Under the pieces are notes generated by a model, which was not told the origin of the DNA, searched no databases, and saw nothing but the letters and a program-made list of their open reading frames with translations. Both the position numbers and the translations under genes were made by a program. Shown here piece by piece: positions 23,797 through 33,669 of a DNA stretch of 35,222 bases (its first letter is position 1; each line of letters opens with the position of its first letter). The DNA is from Rhizobium sp. Leaf306 (GTDB lineage Bacteria; Pseudomonadota; Alphaproteobacteria; Rhizobiales; Rhizobiaceae), in the NCBI RefSeq assembly GCF_001423425.1, contig NZ_LMNX01000003.1:8579-43800 (forward strand), written 5' to 3'.

Positions 23797-25977
23797 ATGA
23801 CCAACGCGCAAGCACCCACCGAGGCAGCCAAGCGCCAGATACCGCCGGGCGTGGTTTTGGCCTTCTGGCTGATCCTGCTGCCGCTGGCGCTCGCCGGGCT
23901 CGGGATCTGGCAGCTTGATCGGTCCGTCGAAGCCGGCCGGCTGGTCCAAACCAACGGACAGGACATGGTTCGGGCACTCGATGAAATCCGACCCATTGCG
24001 GCTCAGACGCCCGGCACGATGATCCGCTTCGAAGGCGGGCAATCGTATCCGGCCTCGATGGCGCTTGCGGAACTGGAAAAAGCCGTCGGCGAGAACGATC
24101 TTCTCCAGACAGTCGCGATAGTCCGACATCCGTTCGCCTATCTCACGATTGCCGGTGGAGCGCTTGCCTTCTTCGGCGGCGCGGTCGGTCTGCTTGGCTC
24201 CAGCCTTGCCGGCCGGTCAGCCCGCCGGTCGCGCGATCAGTTGGTGCGCAGTTTCACATGGCTGCAAATGACGTTGCCGTTTTTCCTCGCCGCCGTGATG
24301 CTGGGACTTGGCTTTGCGGGTGTTGGCGCCACCGTGTTCGAGACGATGACGCTGCCGTTCTGGGGCGATATCTCGGGCAATGCCGTGAAACTGGCGCTCG
24401 CCGGCATCCTTCTCGCTGGTGTCGCGCTCTATTGCGCCGTCACCGCGGTCCGCGGACTGCGCCGCGTCTTCGCTCTGGTCGAGCCGGAGCCAATAGTGGA
24501 ACGGGCCCGCGTCGTCACGGAGGAGGACGCGCCTGGCCTTTGGACATTCGTCCGCAATCTGGCTGGGCGGATGCAGGCCGGCGCGCCCGACACGATCGTC
24601 GTCGGCCTGACCAGCGGTTTCTACGTGACCGAGAGCCGGCTTCTGCTGCTTCCCGAAGAGCGCTTGATCGAAGGCCGGACCCTCTATATGCCGGCCCCCT
24701 TCCTCGAACTTCTAGACACCGCCGAGATCGCCGCCATCGTTGGACACGAGCTTGCGCATTTCGCCGGCGACGATACGCGATATTCGCAGAGGTTCGTGCC
24801 GATCTATTCCAGCCTGCGGCGTTCGCTGGACGCACTCTATCGTGCCGATATCAACGGTGACTTCGGCATCGCCGCCGGCCTTCGCCTCGGTTATCACGCG
24901 CTGTCGCGCTTCGATACCGCCGTTGCCCACTGGAGCCGGCTGCGCGAGTTCGAAGCGGATCGGCATGGCAGCACGGTCAGCGGCGCGGCCGGCGCCGCGT
25001 CCGCGCTTGTTCGCGTTCATATTGCCGACCCAAGCGTACATTTCGTTCTGAGCGATGCTTTCCGGGGAAATGAAGGACATGAGCCCGATCTTGTTGCGGC
25101 CATTGCAACGGTGGCTGCCGAGCGGGGCTTCGACGATCCGGCTGCCCATCTGGAAGACCGCCAGGCCCACCCGACCGACAGCCATCCGCCGACGATCCAG
25201 CGCATACAGGCGCTCGGCCTCGGTATCGATGACAAGCTTCTCGCGCATGCGACGCGTTTGCCGGACGCGAGCGTTGCATCCTTCGGTAGGCGTGCATTTT
25301 CCGACTGGGATCAGCTTTGCCGCGACCTATCAGCGGACTTCCTGCTCAATGCCAGCTCCGTTCGCACAGAATATCGTGAAGAACTGAAGACGGCCGCCGC
25401 CGGGGTCGCCGAGCCGGAACTGGTGGTGCATGAAAATACCGGACCGATGGCAGGCGCGATGATGTTCATCATTGTGCTGTTCGGCTTGTTCATCGCCTGC
25501 ACCTATCTCTTCCCCTACCAGATGGGCTTCGGGGGCAATGAGAGCTTCAAGGCAATCTTGGCGGCGGTGCTCGGTGCCGGCATGCTCCTATGCCTTGCGG
25601 CCGTCGTCTTCTACCGCCGCCGCGGCGCCCGTCCGTTGATGGTGTTCACGCCGGAGACACTTCGGTCCCCATGGCTGAGCGAGCCGGTGCGGTGGGACGC
25701 TGTCGTCGGTTATCAGGTCTATGCCACAACCCGTTTTGCTCTCCAGCTGTATCTCGGGGAAAACGAGCCGCTGCCCAACCGCACGCGGTTTTCGTTCTAC
25801 AACAAAGTGAAGCCCAAGCGCCGAATGATTGAGCTGGACGCCATCGGCATTCGCGGCATGAAGGCCGATGCGTTTTCGGAACTTGTGGGCCGCTATCTTT
25901 CTGCTGCGCATGCACGGCGCGCGCTGGCGGACGAAGACTTGGAAGCCGGTCCGGTCGCTTCATCCCTCGGCGCATAA
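23797..25977 (+). CDS. M48-family membrane metalloprotease
   Basis: 726 residues. GGGAGG lies seven bases before the ATG. About four membrane segments occupy the N-terminal 220 residues (VVLAFWLILLPLALAGLGIW, YLTIAGGALAFFGGAVGLL, LPFFLAAVMLGLGFAGVGA, LALAGILLAGVALYCAV). The peptidase M48 domain follows with the zinc motif HELAH at residues 317-321 and the third ligand in REFEADRHG near residue 387. Two further membrane segments lie near 550 and 590, then a cytoplasmic-type C-terminal domain. The plan is similar to, but longer than, HtpX. It probably degrades or processes membrane or periplasmic proteins; the substrate is unknown. No coupled neighbour is seen. Confidence 0.88.
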   Translation: MTNAQAPTEAAKRQIPPGVVLAFWLILLPLALAGLGIWQLDRSVEAGRLVQTNGQDMVRALDEIRPIAAQTPGTMIRFEGGQSYPASMALAELEKAVGENDLLQTVAIVRHPFAYLTIAGGALAFFGGAVGLLGSSLAGRSARRSRDQLVRSFTWLQMTLPFFLAAVMLGLGFAGVGATVFETMTLPFWGDISGNAVKLALAGILLAGVALYCAVTAVRGLRRVFALVEPEPIVERARVVTEEDAPGLWTFVRNLAGRMQAGAPDTIVVGLTSGFYVTESRLLLLPEERLIEGRTLYMPAPFLELLDTAEIAAIVGHELAHFAGDDTRYSQRFVPIYSSLRRSLDALYRADINGDFGIAAGLRLGYHALSRFDTAVAHWSRLREFEADRHGSTVSGAAGAASALVRVHIADPSVHFVLSDAFRGNEGHEPDLVAAIATVAAERGFDDPAAHLEDRQAHPTDSHPPTIQRIQALGLGIDDKLLAHATRLPDASVASFGRRAFSDWDQLCRDLSADFLLNASSVRTEYREELKTAAAGVAEPELVVHENTGPMAGAMMFIIVLFGLFIACTYLFPYQMGFGGNESFKAILAAVLGAGMLLCLAAVVFYRRRGARPLMVFTPETLRSPWLSEPVRWDAVVGYQVYATTRFALQLYLGENEPLPNRTRFSFYNKVKPKRRMIELDAIGIRGMKADAFSELVGRYLSAAHARRALADEDLEAGPVASSLGA

Positions 25978-26187
25978 GGTCTGACTGCGGAAGGCAGCTG
26001 AGGCGAGGAGTCGTCAATCGCACGGACTTTTCTATCTTGAAGAATAGATGATACTGGGGCGTTTGAATGACGGACAGCCACTTCGTCTTGCGAAATTGTG
26101 TTCCCGCATACAGAAATGCCCCGTCAACGTGGGCAATTATAGTGGGTTATCATGCGTATCGGCATCGCGACGCCTCGCCGGTTCACA

Positions 26188-27441
26188 TTAGTTGAAATAG
26201 AAAGCGTAGGCCGCGAAATTCCCCTCAAAGATATTGGTAATCTGGTTCCACTCGCCGCTACTCATGGCTTTGCCATCCTGCAGGTAGGGTAACGCAGCCG
26301 GTCCCGTTACCCAGAGCACGAGGTCGAAAGGCTTAGGATCTGTGAAAACTCGTGCAAGGTTGATGCGCTTGTCGAAGCGCCAGTGCGGGACAAGGATCTT
26401 GCCATCGAGGGCGGCTTCAAACTGCGAGAGGACTGCGAGCCATGCTTGAATGCGTTCAGGCGTGACGTTAAAGGACGGCAGAACCCCGCTGTTTTGTTTT
26501 GGCCCCGGCAGCCATTCATGATCGTCATCGTTTTCCTTGTCGATGAGTGCCCAAGTTTCCCGGTTGAGTACAATGACCTTCTTCAGGTGATCGCGCACTT
26601 CGCCCCACATTGCCGTGTCGGTAACCGGCCAGCGGATCGTGTGAATAAGCGTGACGAAGTCGGCGATGTCATCAGCTTGCGCCTTATTGACGCCGAACAT
26701 CGTCATGTCATCCGCGCCTTTGCCATTGGCCACCGACAATGTCGAGACGGCCCGTGGGAAGATGACACCGAAACTCCCGTTCCAGCTTTCGGAAAAATCA
26801 TGGGACAGCCACGCCTTGGCAGCAGCCATCAGCAAATTGTCGTAGCCTTGCAGCCATTTGGCGTCGGCAGTGTCAAAACCGACGACGAAAGGCAGCGCCC
26901 CACCTTTCTCGTCCAGATTGGAAAAGGCCCGCCCAATGTGATCTTCCGGCCCGACCCTGCCGTCGCCATTCCAGTCAAAGCGCGCGACGGAGAGGTCGAC
27001 TTTCAATTTTGCCGGCTTTTCACCGACGGCTGCAAGAGCCTTGTCGGCGGCATCCAGATCTTCAATGAAGGCCGCAAGAATGCCGCGAAACTGGTCGTAT
27101 GTGATTGCCTCGGGATTTACGTTTCGGGCAATTTCGCCGGAGGCCCGGCCTAGAAACATTTCATAGCCGTCGGACTTGGAGCCAAAGCCATAGCGGTACA
27201 GCGACCGAGATAGTTTTTCGAATGCACGGGCCGATCGCACCAGACCGAGCCCCAACTGTGCGTCAGCATTGTTAGGGGCTGCGGCAGCTGTGGACAACAT
27301 CTGCTCGTCTGCCTCATCAAGGCGTCCATTGGCCAGATATTTTTGAAACAGCTCAGTTACGGCACCGTCTGCCCACGCTGGAGAGGATTGGTGTAAACAC
27401 GCGAAGCTCGCTACGATCACGATAGAAATAAGTTTTTTCAC
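26188..27441 (-). CDS. Secreted protein of unknown function with an EF-hand-like loop
   Basis: 417 residues from a GTG start (27439-27441) with GGAAAG five bases upstream. The signal peptide is MKKLISIVIVASFACLHQSS, with cleavage near AWA. The N-terminal part has a tetratricopeptide-like helical pattern (ELFQKYLANGRLDEADEQML, AAPNNADAQLGLGLVRSA). Near residue 155 DWNGDGRVGPED is a dockerin/EF-hand-type calcium loop. The remainder is helical and ends in FNFAAYAFYFN-like aromatic residues (AAYAFYFN). I do not recognise a named family. It is in tandem on the same strand as, and downstream of, the next secreted protein, with a gap of about 180 bases. Confidence 0.82.
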   Translation of the reverse strand: MKKLISIVIVASFACLHQSSPAWADGAVTELFQKYLANGRLDEADEQMLSTAAAAPNNADAQLGLGLVRSARAFEKLSRSLYRYGFGSKSDGYEMFLGRASGEIARNVNPEAITYDQFRGILAAFIEDLDAADKALAAVGEKPAKLKVDLSVARFDWNGDGRVGPEDHIGRAFSNLDEKGGALPFVVGFDTADAKWLQGYDNLLMAAAKAWLSHDFSESWNGSFGVIFPRAVSTLSVANGKGADDMTMFGVNKAQADDIADFVTLIHTIRWPVTDTAMWGEVRDHLKKVIVLNRETWALIDKENDDDHEWLPGPKQNSGVLPSFNVTPERIQAWLAVLSQFEAALDGKILVPHWRFDKRINLARVFTDPKPFDLVLWVTGPAALPYLQDGKAMSSGEWNQITNIFEGNFAAYAFYFN

Positions 27442-27624
27442 GACGACTTTCCGCTGTTATGACCTCTCAGGGCCTCGTTGTGTCAGATCGGACATTTGTT
27501 CAATTCTGCCGCCGGACGCGAACCTTCCCTAATGCCTGCGAGGCCGGTATCGCGGACTTTCCGATCGTCTGCGGCAGGGCGTGCCGCCAGTAACCGGCTC
27601 TCCGCGATTGTCACCGAACGAAAT

Positions 27625-29162
27625 TCAGGGCTTGGTCTGGTCGGAAGGCGCTGTCTCGTCCAAGGGAGCCACCTCGTCCGAAAGCGCTGCCTCGTCAGTG
27701 GCCGGTGCGTCCGGCCCCTTGATCTGTTGGCCGTTGACGCTGACCGAGCCGTCGCTGGCGACCGCTACGTCCCAACGCTGCGCGCCATCAGGGTCGGCCT
27801 TGGCAAAACCCTTGATCATCATCAATCCGAAGGAGGCATTGTTCAGATCCGGATTGCTCTTTGCCAGTTCCTGCACGGCCGCGATCGTCTTGTCGTAGTC
27901 GCGCGCCACGATCGATGCGTTCACCCTGTAGTCTTTTTGCGTATCGACGCGGCCTTCCATCTCCCCGGATACCTCGATGTTATAGACGCTAGACTCGGCG
28001 CTGACCTTCGGAAAATCAACCTTCAGGATGCCGCCCGGAAAAAGCTTCGCGGCCTCCTGTTGTCCCGCCATCCTGCTGTCGCCCGTTGACGTGGTGAAAT
28101 CCGTCTTCATGAACTCGTCGCCAAGGGCTGCGAAATCCATGCCCGGGACGCCGAACTGAATATCGAGTGCTTGAGGCAGGAAGGCGGTGTAACCCTCAGG
28201 AACCAGCACGCTGTCTAGCGTCAAGTCGCCAGCATCGATCGCCACGCCAACGCGCGTCGCGTTGCTCGGCCCATCGACGTGAAGTGATAGCCAAAGGACT
28301 TGGCGCCGCCGCTTCCGACGGCGCTGGTGACGGCGAGGTTGTTGAGTCTGATGGTTTCCTCAAGCGAGCTCAGCAACGGAAAGGCTTTGCCGAGCATGTC
28401 CTTGAACTTGGTCTCGCTCTCCTTGGTGAGATGCTTCTGCTCGACGTGATCGAGCACGAACAGGACCATTTCCTTCAAGTCCTTGGCTGCAACGCCTTTG
28501 ACCTTGGTATCGAAATCCAGACTGTCTGCCGAGATCTGGATCGGCGGCATTTCCTTGCCGCTGACCTGCTCCACAAAGGTGCTCATTTTGCCGTTGGCAG
28601 CAAAATCCAGGCGACCGGCAGTGACGCTTTCGGCAGAGGTCAACTTGTAGATCATGTTGCCGAAGCTGGCCTTGATCACCTCGGTATCGGTTGATGAGAT
28701 AAATTTCAGTTCCTTGGCGCTGAAATCACCGGAGCGGAAGTAGCTTATTGCCGGGTCGAAGACCGAGTTAAACACCATGTCGGCAACCGAATAGGTGAAG
28801 TCCGAGCGCTTCTTGTCAGGCCCGATGAAATGCCCCGTGACATTGAGGTTGTTGTTGCCTTCCAGATCCCAGAGCCCGTTGTCCTGCGGTGTGGCGAAGA
28901 TTTTGAAGGGTTTCAGGCCCTTGATGTCGAAATCCGTTTTCTTGATCTGCGCCAGGAGTTTGGAGAAGTCATAGCCGATCTCGTAGCGCGATCCGGCCGG
29001 CGTGACCGTAACAGGCGCACGCTTGGCGATGTCCTTGGGCAGCAGGTGATTGAGAGTGTCACGGATGTTGTTGGCGCTGTCCTGGCTAATATCTGTCGCG
29101 GACGCCCCCGTGGTAAAAGCCATAATAATGGCGGTCGTCGCCGTGATAAGCCTATGACGCAT
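27625..29162 (-). pseudogene. Secreted protein of unknown function, split by a frameshift
   Basis: Two adjoining frames together encode about 512 residues. The start ATG (29160-29162) follows GGGAG, and a signal peptide is visible (MRHRLITATTAIIMAFTTGA). The N-terminal piece ends in a nonsense tail after SFGYHFTSMG, while the second piece resumes with VAIDAGDLTLDSVLVPEGYT. One extra base near 28269-28273 would join them as SMGPSNATRVGVAIDAGDL. The beta-rich pattern and repeated segments (ISADSLDFDTKVKGV, LDIQFGVPGMDF) recall the DUF2125/DUF945-type periplasmic proteins, but this is a weak impression. The C-terminus has a Glu/Ala/Pro-rich tail. A sequencing error or a true frameshift is possible. 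Confidence 0.78.
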
Positions 29163-29235
29163 CTCGATAATCTCCCTTAGCCGCATAAAGGCGGGCATGT
29201 GTGATTGCCGTAGCTCCGATGTCAAGCCTGCAAAC

Positions 29236-29260
29236 CGCCTCAAACCAATCCGAACCGACG
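29236..29260 (+). repeat. Short dispersed repeat, copy 2 (partner at 1316-1340)
   Basis: 23 of 25 bases match the first copy, same orientation. It lies in the 230-base spacer between two divergent secreted-protein genes. Confidence 0.4.
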
Positions 29261-29394
29261 GCAACATGCAGGCCCAGAAGTCAAGATCTTGGGTTCGTAC
29301 ACCAATCAGCGTCTTATTAGGAACAATCATATCCCTGGCGAACCGCGGCTGTGGGCGTTAAAGATGAACGATCACAACCGGATGTGGATCAGAC

Positions 29395-30678
29395 ATGCGC
29401 CTTCCTCTTGCTGCTTTGATTGTCTTTTCCTTCGGAACCGGTGTTGCGCATTCGGCTGAGGCGGTTACCTACGTCGGCTCCATCGGGTCTCTGCCAATCA
29501 TCCTTGAATTGGCGTCGCCGGGTGCCGATGGTTTGCGGGCCGGACGCTATGCCTATCTTGCCAAAGGCGGTGACATCCCTTTGCATGGCATGAAGGTTAA
29601 GGATCCTGACGCCATGCTACTTTTCGAAGAAAAGTCTTGTACCGAAAAGCTTTGCAAAACCGCCGATGGTGACGTCATCGATGTTGCGCCTATCGCCGCT
29701 GAATGGAACTTGAAAACCGAAGGCAGCGGCGAGCGACTTTTGGGGACATGGCGGGACAAAGAGAGTGGCAAGACGCTGCAGGTCAAGCTCGTCAAGAAGG
29801 GCAAGCGGACGATTTCCGATAGCGAACCAGACCTGCTCGCTGCTCTCGACCCAAGCTACGCGCTCACCGGGACCGACCAGCCGATGGTGCTGAGCAAAGA
29901 CAGCTTGCCCTACGATTTCCTGAAGATGGATCGCCCTTTCAAACAAGGCGTCACGACCAATCTTGGCGACAGAAGCTACCGCATGGATGAAGACAGCCGA
30001 ACCGGACTTTCTTATCCGGTTGTCCTTTCGATTGGAAAAGTCGATCCAGCACCGATCAACCGCTACCTGGCGCAACAGCGCCTGCAGCTTGCCTTGTCCG
30101 CCTTTTCCTGCATGGCAAGAGCCTATCTTGGCTTCGGCTGGTCGGGACAGGATGCGGAAGGTACCAGCGGATATGACGGCGGTGGATCTGTGACGGTTGA
30201 ACATCTGACTTCGCGCCTGGTCGGTATTGCAGAGGGTGGCAGCTATTGGTGCGGTGGCGCTCATCCCAGTAATTTCGGGGATCATCGTCTCGCCGATGCG
30301 CGAACGGGCAAAGCACTCGTGCCGGAAACCCTGCTGCGCGGCTGGACCGCAACCAACGGAGACGGAACTGTGGTCGATCCTTCTACGGTCGCGGATCCCT
30401 CGTTGCTAAGCTTTGGCCCGAGCGAGAGCCTGATCCAGTTCATTCTTAAAAACCGCGAGAAATTCGATGACGAGACGGAGAAAGGGTGTGGGTATGAAGA
30501 CCTCATCCGGAGCAATCTCGCAGTCTACTTCAACGCCGATAATCTCGTTTTCACCCTGCAGGGCCTGCCACACGTCATATTCGCCTGCACCGACGATCTC
30601 CTGACGGTTCCCCTCAAAGATGCTCGTCCGCTCCTTACAGAGGAGGGTGCCGGATATTTCGAGGTTCTGGATCTCTGA
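29395..30678 (+). CDS. Secreted protein with DUF3298/RsiV-like C-terminal region
   Basis: 427 residues with a signal peptide (MRLPLAALIVFSFGTGVAHS, cleavage near SAEA). The N-terminal half is a beta-rich domain (TYVGSIGSLPIILELASPGA). The C-terminal half includes YWCGGAHPSNFGDHRLADAR followed by TGKALVPETLL, a pattern shared with DUF3298-type domains (GGAHP followed by a TG motif) found in RsiV and PdaC-like proteins that bind cell-wall material or lysozyme. Four cysteines around the domain could form disulphides. It diverges from the frameshifted secreted-protein gene. The ribosome site is weak. A role in the envelope is likely; enzymatic activity is not evident. Confidence 0.82.
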   Translation: MRLPLAALIVFSFGTGVAHSAEAVTYVGSIGSLPIILELASPGADGLRAGRYAYLAKGGDIPLHGMKVKDPDAMLLFEEKSCTEKLCKTADGDVIDVAPIAAEWNLKTEGSGERLLGTWRDKESGKTLQVKLVKKGKRTISDSEPDLLAALDPSYALTGTDQPMVLSKDSLPYDFLKMDRPFKQGVTTNLGDRSYRMDEDSRTGLSYPVVLSIGKVDPAPINRYLAQQRLQLALSAFSCMARAYLGFGWSGQDAEGTSGYDGGGSVTVEHLTSRLVGIAEGGSYWCGGAHPSNFGDHRLADARTGKALVPETLLRGWTATNGDGTVVDPSTVADPSLLSFGPSESLIQFILKNREKFDDETEKGCGYEDLIRSNLAVYFNADNLVFTLQGLPHVIFACTDDLLTVPLKDARPLLTEEGAGYFEVLDL

Positions 30679-31226
30679 AGTTATGTAATCTGGGGCGGCC
30701 GGATCATGTTGAGAGACAACAATATTCGGACACTGTGTGCAGAAGCGAGACCTGGAAATTGCTGGGCTTTGATCTGAACCTGACGGTCTTGACAGGATTC
30801 GAACCGAAACAACGCAGTTGGACCGCCTGACGACAGCTCTACTCATTGACAACATGCGGAAATAATTTCCGCGTCCGCACTGGGGGTGACCGGTTTTCAG
30901 ACGACCGCCTTGAGGGACCTGAACCAGTTACTCCATGACCACGGACGATAGGAGATACCTTTGACGCAAGGCTTCCGTAAAAGCGTATTATTCCCGATCA
31001 GCTGCCGAGTGGTGGATCAAAACCAATGCGCTAGACCATTTCGAGAAAGCGGTCAAAATTCGTGAGATGATCAAGTCCGGGCAATAGGCAATGACCGCTT
31101 GGGGCCGATAGCAGACCAAGTTCGCGGCGAATGCGCCCTAAGTAGCCACGGCGCCCTACGCATCACAGGCGCCATCCGCATTTACAGGGCGGCAGGTTAT
31201 GTGATGGAAGCTTCAACTAAGTTGAT
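30679..31226. other. Intergenic region with a gene remnant, small palindrome and repeat copy
   Basis: No intact gene. The frame from 30965 to 31087 reads like the C-terminal end of a protein (SAAEWWIKTNALDHFEKAVK, then a stop after KSGQ) but has a stop directly upstream and no start, so it is probably a remnant. GCGGAAATAATTTCCGC at 30856-30872 is a perfect short palindrome of unknown role. A dispersed repeat copy lies at 31090-31108. Confidence 0.45.
31090..31108 (+). repeat. Dispersed AATGACCGCTT repeat, copy 1
   Basis: AATGACCGCTTGGGGCCG matches three other copies in the next 4 kb, all between genes. Confidence 0.5.
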
Positions 31227-31241
31227 ATGAGAGGAAGCTTT

Positions 31242-31604
31242 ATGCGACGAGCGCTAGCGCTAGGATCACTTGTCGTTATCGGTGCATGCTCTGAAGCTGA
31301 CGCTCAAGAATGTGCAACTAAACCGATTGCAGAGTTAGTCACTGCCAGCGAGGCAGCTTTCAAGCGCTTCAACAACAACAAGGAGTTTACTTCCCCGCTT
31401 GCTGAACTCACCCCGCGCGCATCAGGTTTTTCATATCAGGCGAACATCCCCATCTGGGTTGGCACTTTGGAGGTCATCGACAAGACGGGCACGGTGGTGG
31501 CGTCGTTGATCCCGCAGGTTCATTGTAATGGAGGCGTTGAATTTTCCATAGAATGGAGGAGACGGGCGGATGGGAGTATCGAATCTGGGCTTGGTGGGTC
31601 GTAG
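31242..31604 (+). CDS. Small putative lipoprotein of unknown function
   Basis: About 120 residues. The ATG at 31242 has GAGGA six bases upstream; an in-frame ATG at 31227 adds five residues. The N-terminus MRRALALGSLVVIGACSEAD has a lipobox-like VIGAC, so the protein is probably lipid-anchored in the envelope; an AQ signal-peptidase I site just after is the alternative. The mature part has two cysteines and a beta-rich segment (FSYQANIPIWVGTLEVIDKT, GGVEFSIEWRRRADGSIE). No family was recognised. It stands alone between remnant sequences. Confidence 0.7.
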   Translation: MRRALALGSLVVIGACSEADAQECATKPIAELVTASEAAFKRFNNNKEFTSPLAELTPRASGFSYQANIPIWVGTLEVIDKTGTVVASLIPQVHCNGGVEFSIEWRRRADGSIESGLGGS

Positions 31605-31605
31605 C

Positions 31606-31809
31606 TGACAGAGCTCATGGTGGCTTAGGGCCAAGATATTAGCGATTATAGTCCCGCTTTTCTTTCCGCTTATCTTTCCTTTCTACCTGATGGGTGAATT
31701 GTCGCTGCCATGGACATTCCTTTCGTTAGTCCCAGTTCTCGCCGTACTCTCTACTATGCTCGGTAACCTGATAGCTCTCACGACATCAAAAATGAGGCAA
31801 GGAAGGTGA
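31606..31809 (+). pseudogene. Possible remnant of a small membrane protein
   Basis: An open plus-strand frame encodes two hydrophobic segments (ILAIIVPLFFPLIFPFYLMG and WTFLSLVPVLAVLSTMLGNL) and ends at a TGA at 31807-31809. There is no start codon before the first segment; the first ATG (31690) falls between the two. It is most likely the 3' end of a truncated membrane-protein gene, or a small protein using an unusual start. Confidence 0.4.
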
Positions 31810-31902
31810 GATCATTGCCGCAGGCGGTGGTCTCTCCGTCACGGCAACCGTTGATAAACTTGCCATGCTCTGTTTATTTATAGCAGGCGCAAACGCATAG
31901 GT

Positions 31903-33600
31903 TTGGTATTGTCCGGTCGATTCAGCTTAGACGATCTACTTTCCCTGCATGATTTTCCAACGCTCGGCGGCCATCCATTCGATATCGATCCCTCAGGGCG
32001 GTATCTCGTGTTCGCATTACCGAAACCAACGGGCAAAGCGACACGCCATTTCGCTCCCACGTTAGGCGGTAGCGAAGCGGACCTCTATGTCATTGAGCTG
32101 GCGACCCGGAAACTTCAAGAAATCCCTCTTCCAGTCGGCTGCGGAGCGATGTCGCCATGCTGGTCGCCTGACAGCACCATGGTTGCGGTAGCCCTAACTG
32201 ACGGCAGCTTCGTCCGGCCAGCAGTGATTGAGGTGTCCACAGGGTTGGCTACAATCCTCTCGGATCGTAATCTCTGCATTGAATCGCCTCGCGGGGTCTT
32301 CGCATGGAATGGACCGACGAAGATCTTATGCGAGCTCCTCCCAGAGGGTGTACCTCCGACCTGGATGGATATCGATCTAAGGGCAGCTAGGTTCATGGTG
32401 GCTGTTTGGCAACGTGCTTGGGATGGGCAGCAGGCCACGGCGAGCAGGCTGAGAGACGACAGCCCTGCCATCGGCCCGCCGATCATTACTTACGTCGAGA
32501 TAGACACAGTTACGGGTGAAGCCGAAAGCTTCACAAAACAGGACGGCCTATCGGCTGCCATGGAGTCGTTCGCAAATCGACCAACGATCGAATATCCGCC
32601 ACGATGCATCGGCCCAGGATCGAAAGCCCCACCCGAAGGCATTTTGGTTGCGAGTTCAGAAACCTCGTCAAGCAACATCTACCTCGCCCGCAGCTCGGAC
32701 GGTACGCGCTTATGGCATATCGACAGTGCTAGAGGGCAGGTTGTCTTTGAAACAGATACCCATCTCGCTGCGCTGCCTCCTCCCAACGTCCGGCGTCTTC
32801 CATTCCAAACAATGGACGGACAGACAGCTCATGTGCGGTGCCTCCTTCCACATGATCATCAGCCGGGAGAGGCGAGACCAACCATAGTTTGGGTCTATCC
32901 CGGCTACGAAACTTCGTTCGACTACCTCCACCATCTAGACGCGAGAAATGATCCAAGTCCTTTGAACCTGCATCCTCTGGTCTCAGAAGGCTTCATCGTT
33001 CTGATACCAGACATGCCAACCGACTCTGAGGTTGGGGGACGTCGCGAACTCTCGGAAGAGCTTCTGGGCACTGTAGTCCCCGCGATTGAGGCGGCCGTGA
33101 CAGCTGGTTTTGCCGATCGACAGCAGCTCCACGTTGCCGGACACAGTCTTGGGGGATGGGCAGCGCTTCATCTCGTCGCACAAACAGATTTATTCAAAAG
33201 CGCAGTTGCTGCCGCAGCCCCCACCAATCTGATCTCAGAATTCGGCATATCAGACGTTAGATTCAGACATGGCGAATAGGTTGATGCTGACGGCCTCGCA
33301 TCTATGAGCCGTATTTTCGGGCTATCTCGGCCACCTTGGGAGATACTCGAACGATATGTCCGAAACAGTCCGTTGTTTTCTGCCGTTGATATAGAGGCAC
33401 CCGTCGTGCTGATCCACGGAGATCAGGATTATGTCTCAATCACCCAAGCAGAGGAAATGTTCACGGCGTTGCGGACTCTCGGAAAGCCCGTCGAATTTGT
33501 CCGTTACTGGGGCGAAGGACACGTTTTTGAAAGCCCAGCAAATGTGAAAGATATGTGGTCCCGCCTATATGCGTGGATTAGGCAGCATTCTTCCCAGTGA
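31903..33600 (+). pseudogene. Prolyl-oligopeptidase-like serine hydrolase interrupted by an in-frame amber codon
   Basis: One continuous frame of 565 codons with a single internal TAG at 33277-33279 (codon 459). The N-terminal part (TTG start at 31903, weakly supported) is a beta-propeller-like region with repeated WSPDSTMVAV-type blades. The alpha/beta hydrolase domain follows. The nucleophile elbow GHSLGGWA (Ser415) lies before the stop, while HGDQDYV (Asp509) and WGEGHVFES (His540) lie after it. The arrangement is the S9 prolyl-oligopeptidase-type triad. A product ending at the amber codon would lack two of the three catalytic residues and should be inactive. The downstream part could restart at ATG 33304 but would have no nucleophile. 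Pseudogene, sequencing error or readthrough are the alternatives. Confidence 0.82.
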
Positions 33601-33613
33601 CCGCTTCGGGCCG
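33596..33613 (+). repeat. Dispersed AATGACCGCTT repeat, copy 2
   Basis: AGTGACCGCTTCGGGCCG overlaps the stop codon of the hydrolase and matches the other copies except for one base in the core. Confidence 0.45.
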
Positions 33614-33669
33614 AGTGCGGTCGACCTCTGGTATTGTCACCTCTCTGGTAGCTGTTTACTCTTCGAGAG

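Noticed and set aside
26383..27153. Plus-strand frame of 256 codons
   Set aside because: Antisense to a secreted-protein gene with signal peptide and ribosome site; no recognisable domain.
30406..30855. Minus-strand frame of 149 codons
   Set aside because: More than half is antisense to the 3' end of the DUF3298-like gene and it has no recognisable motif or ribosome site.
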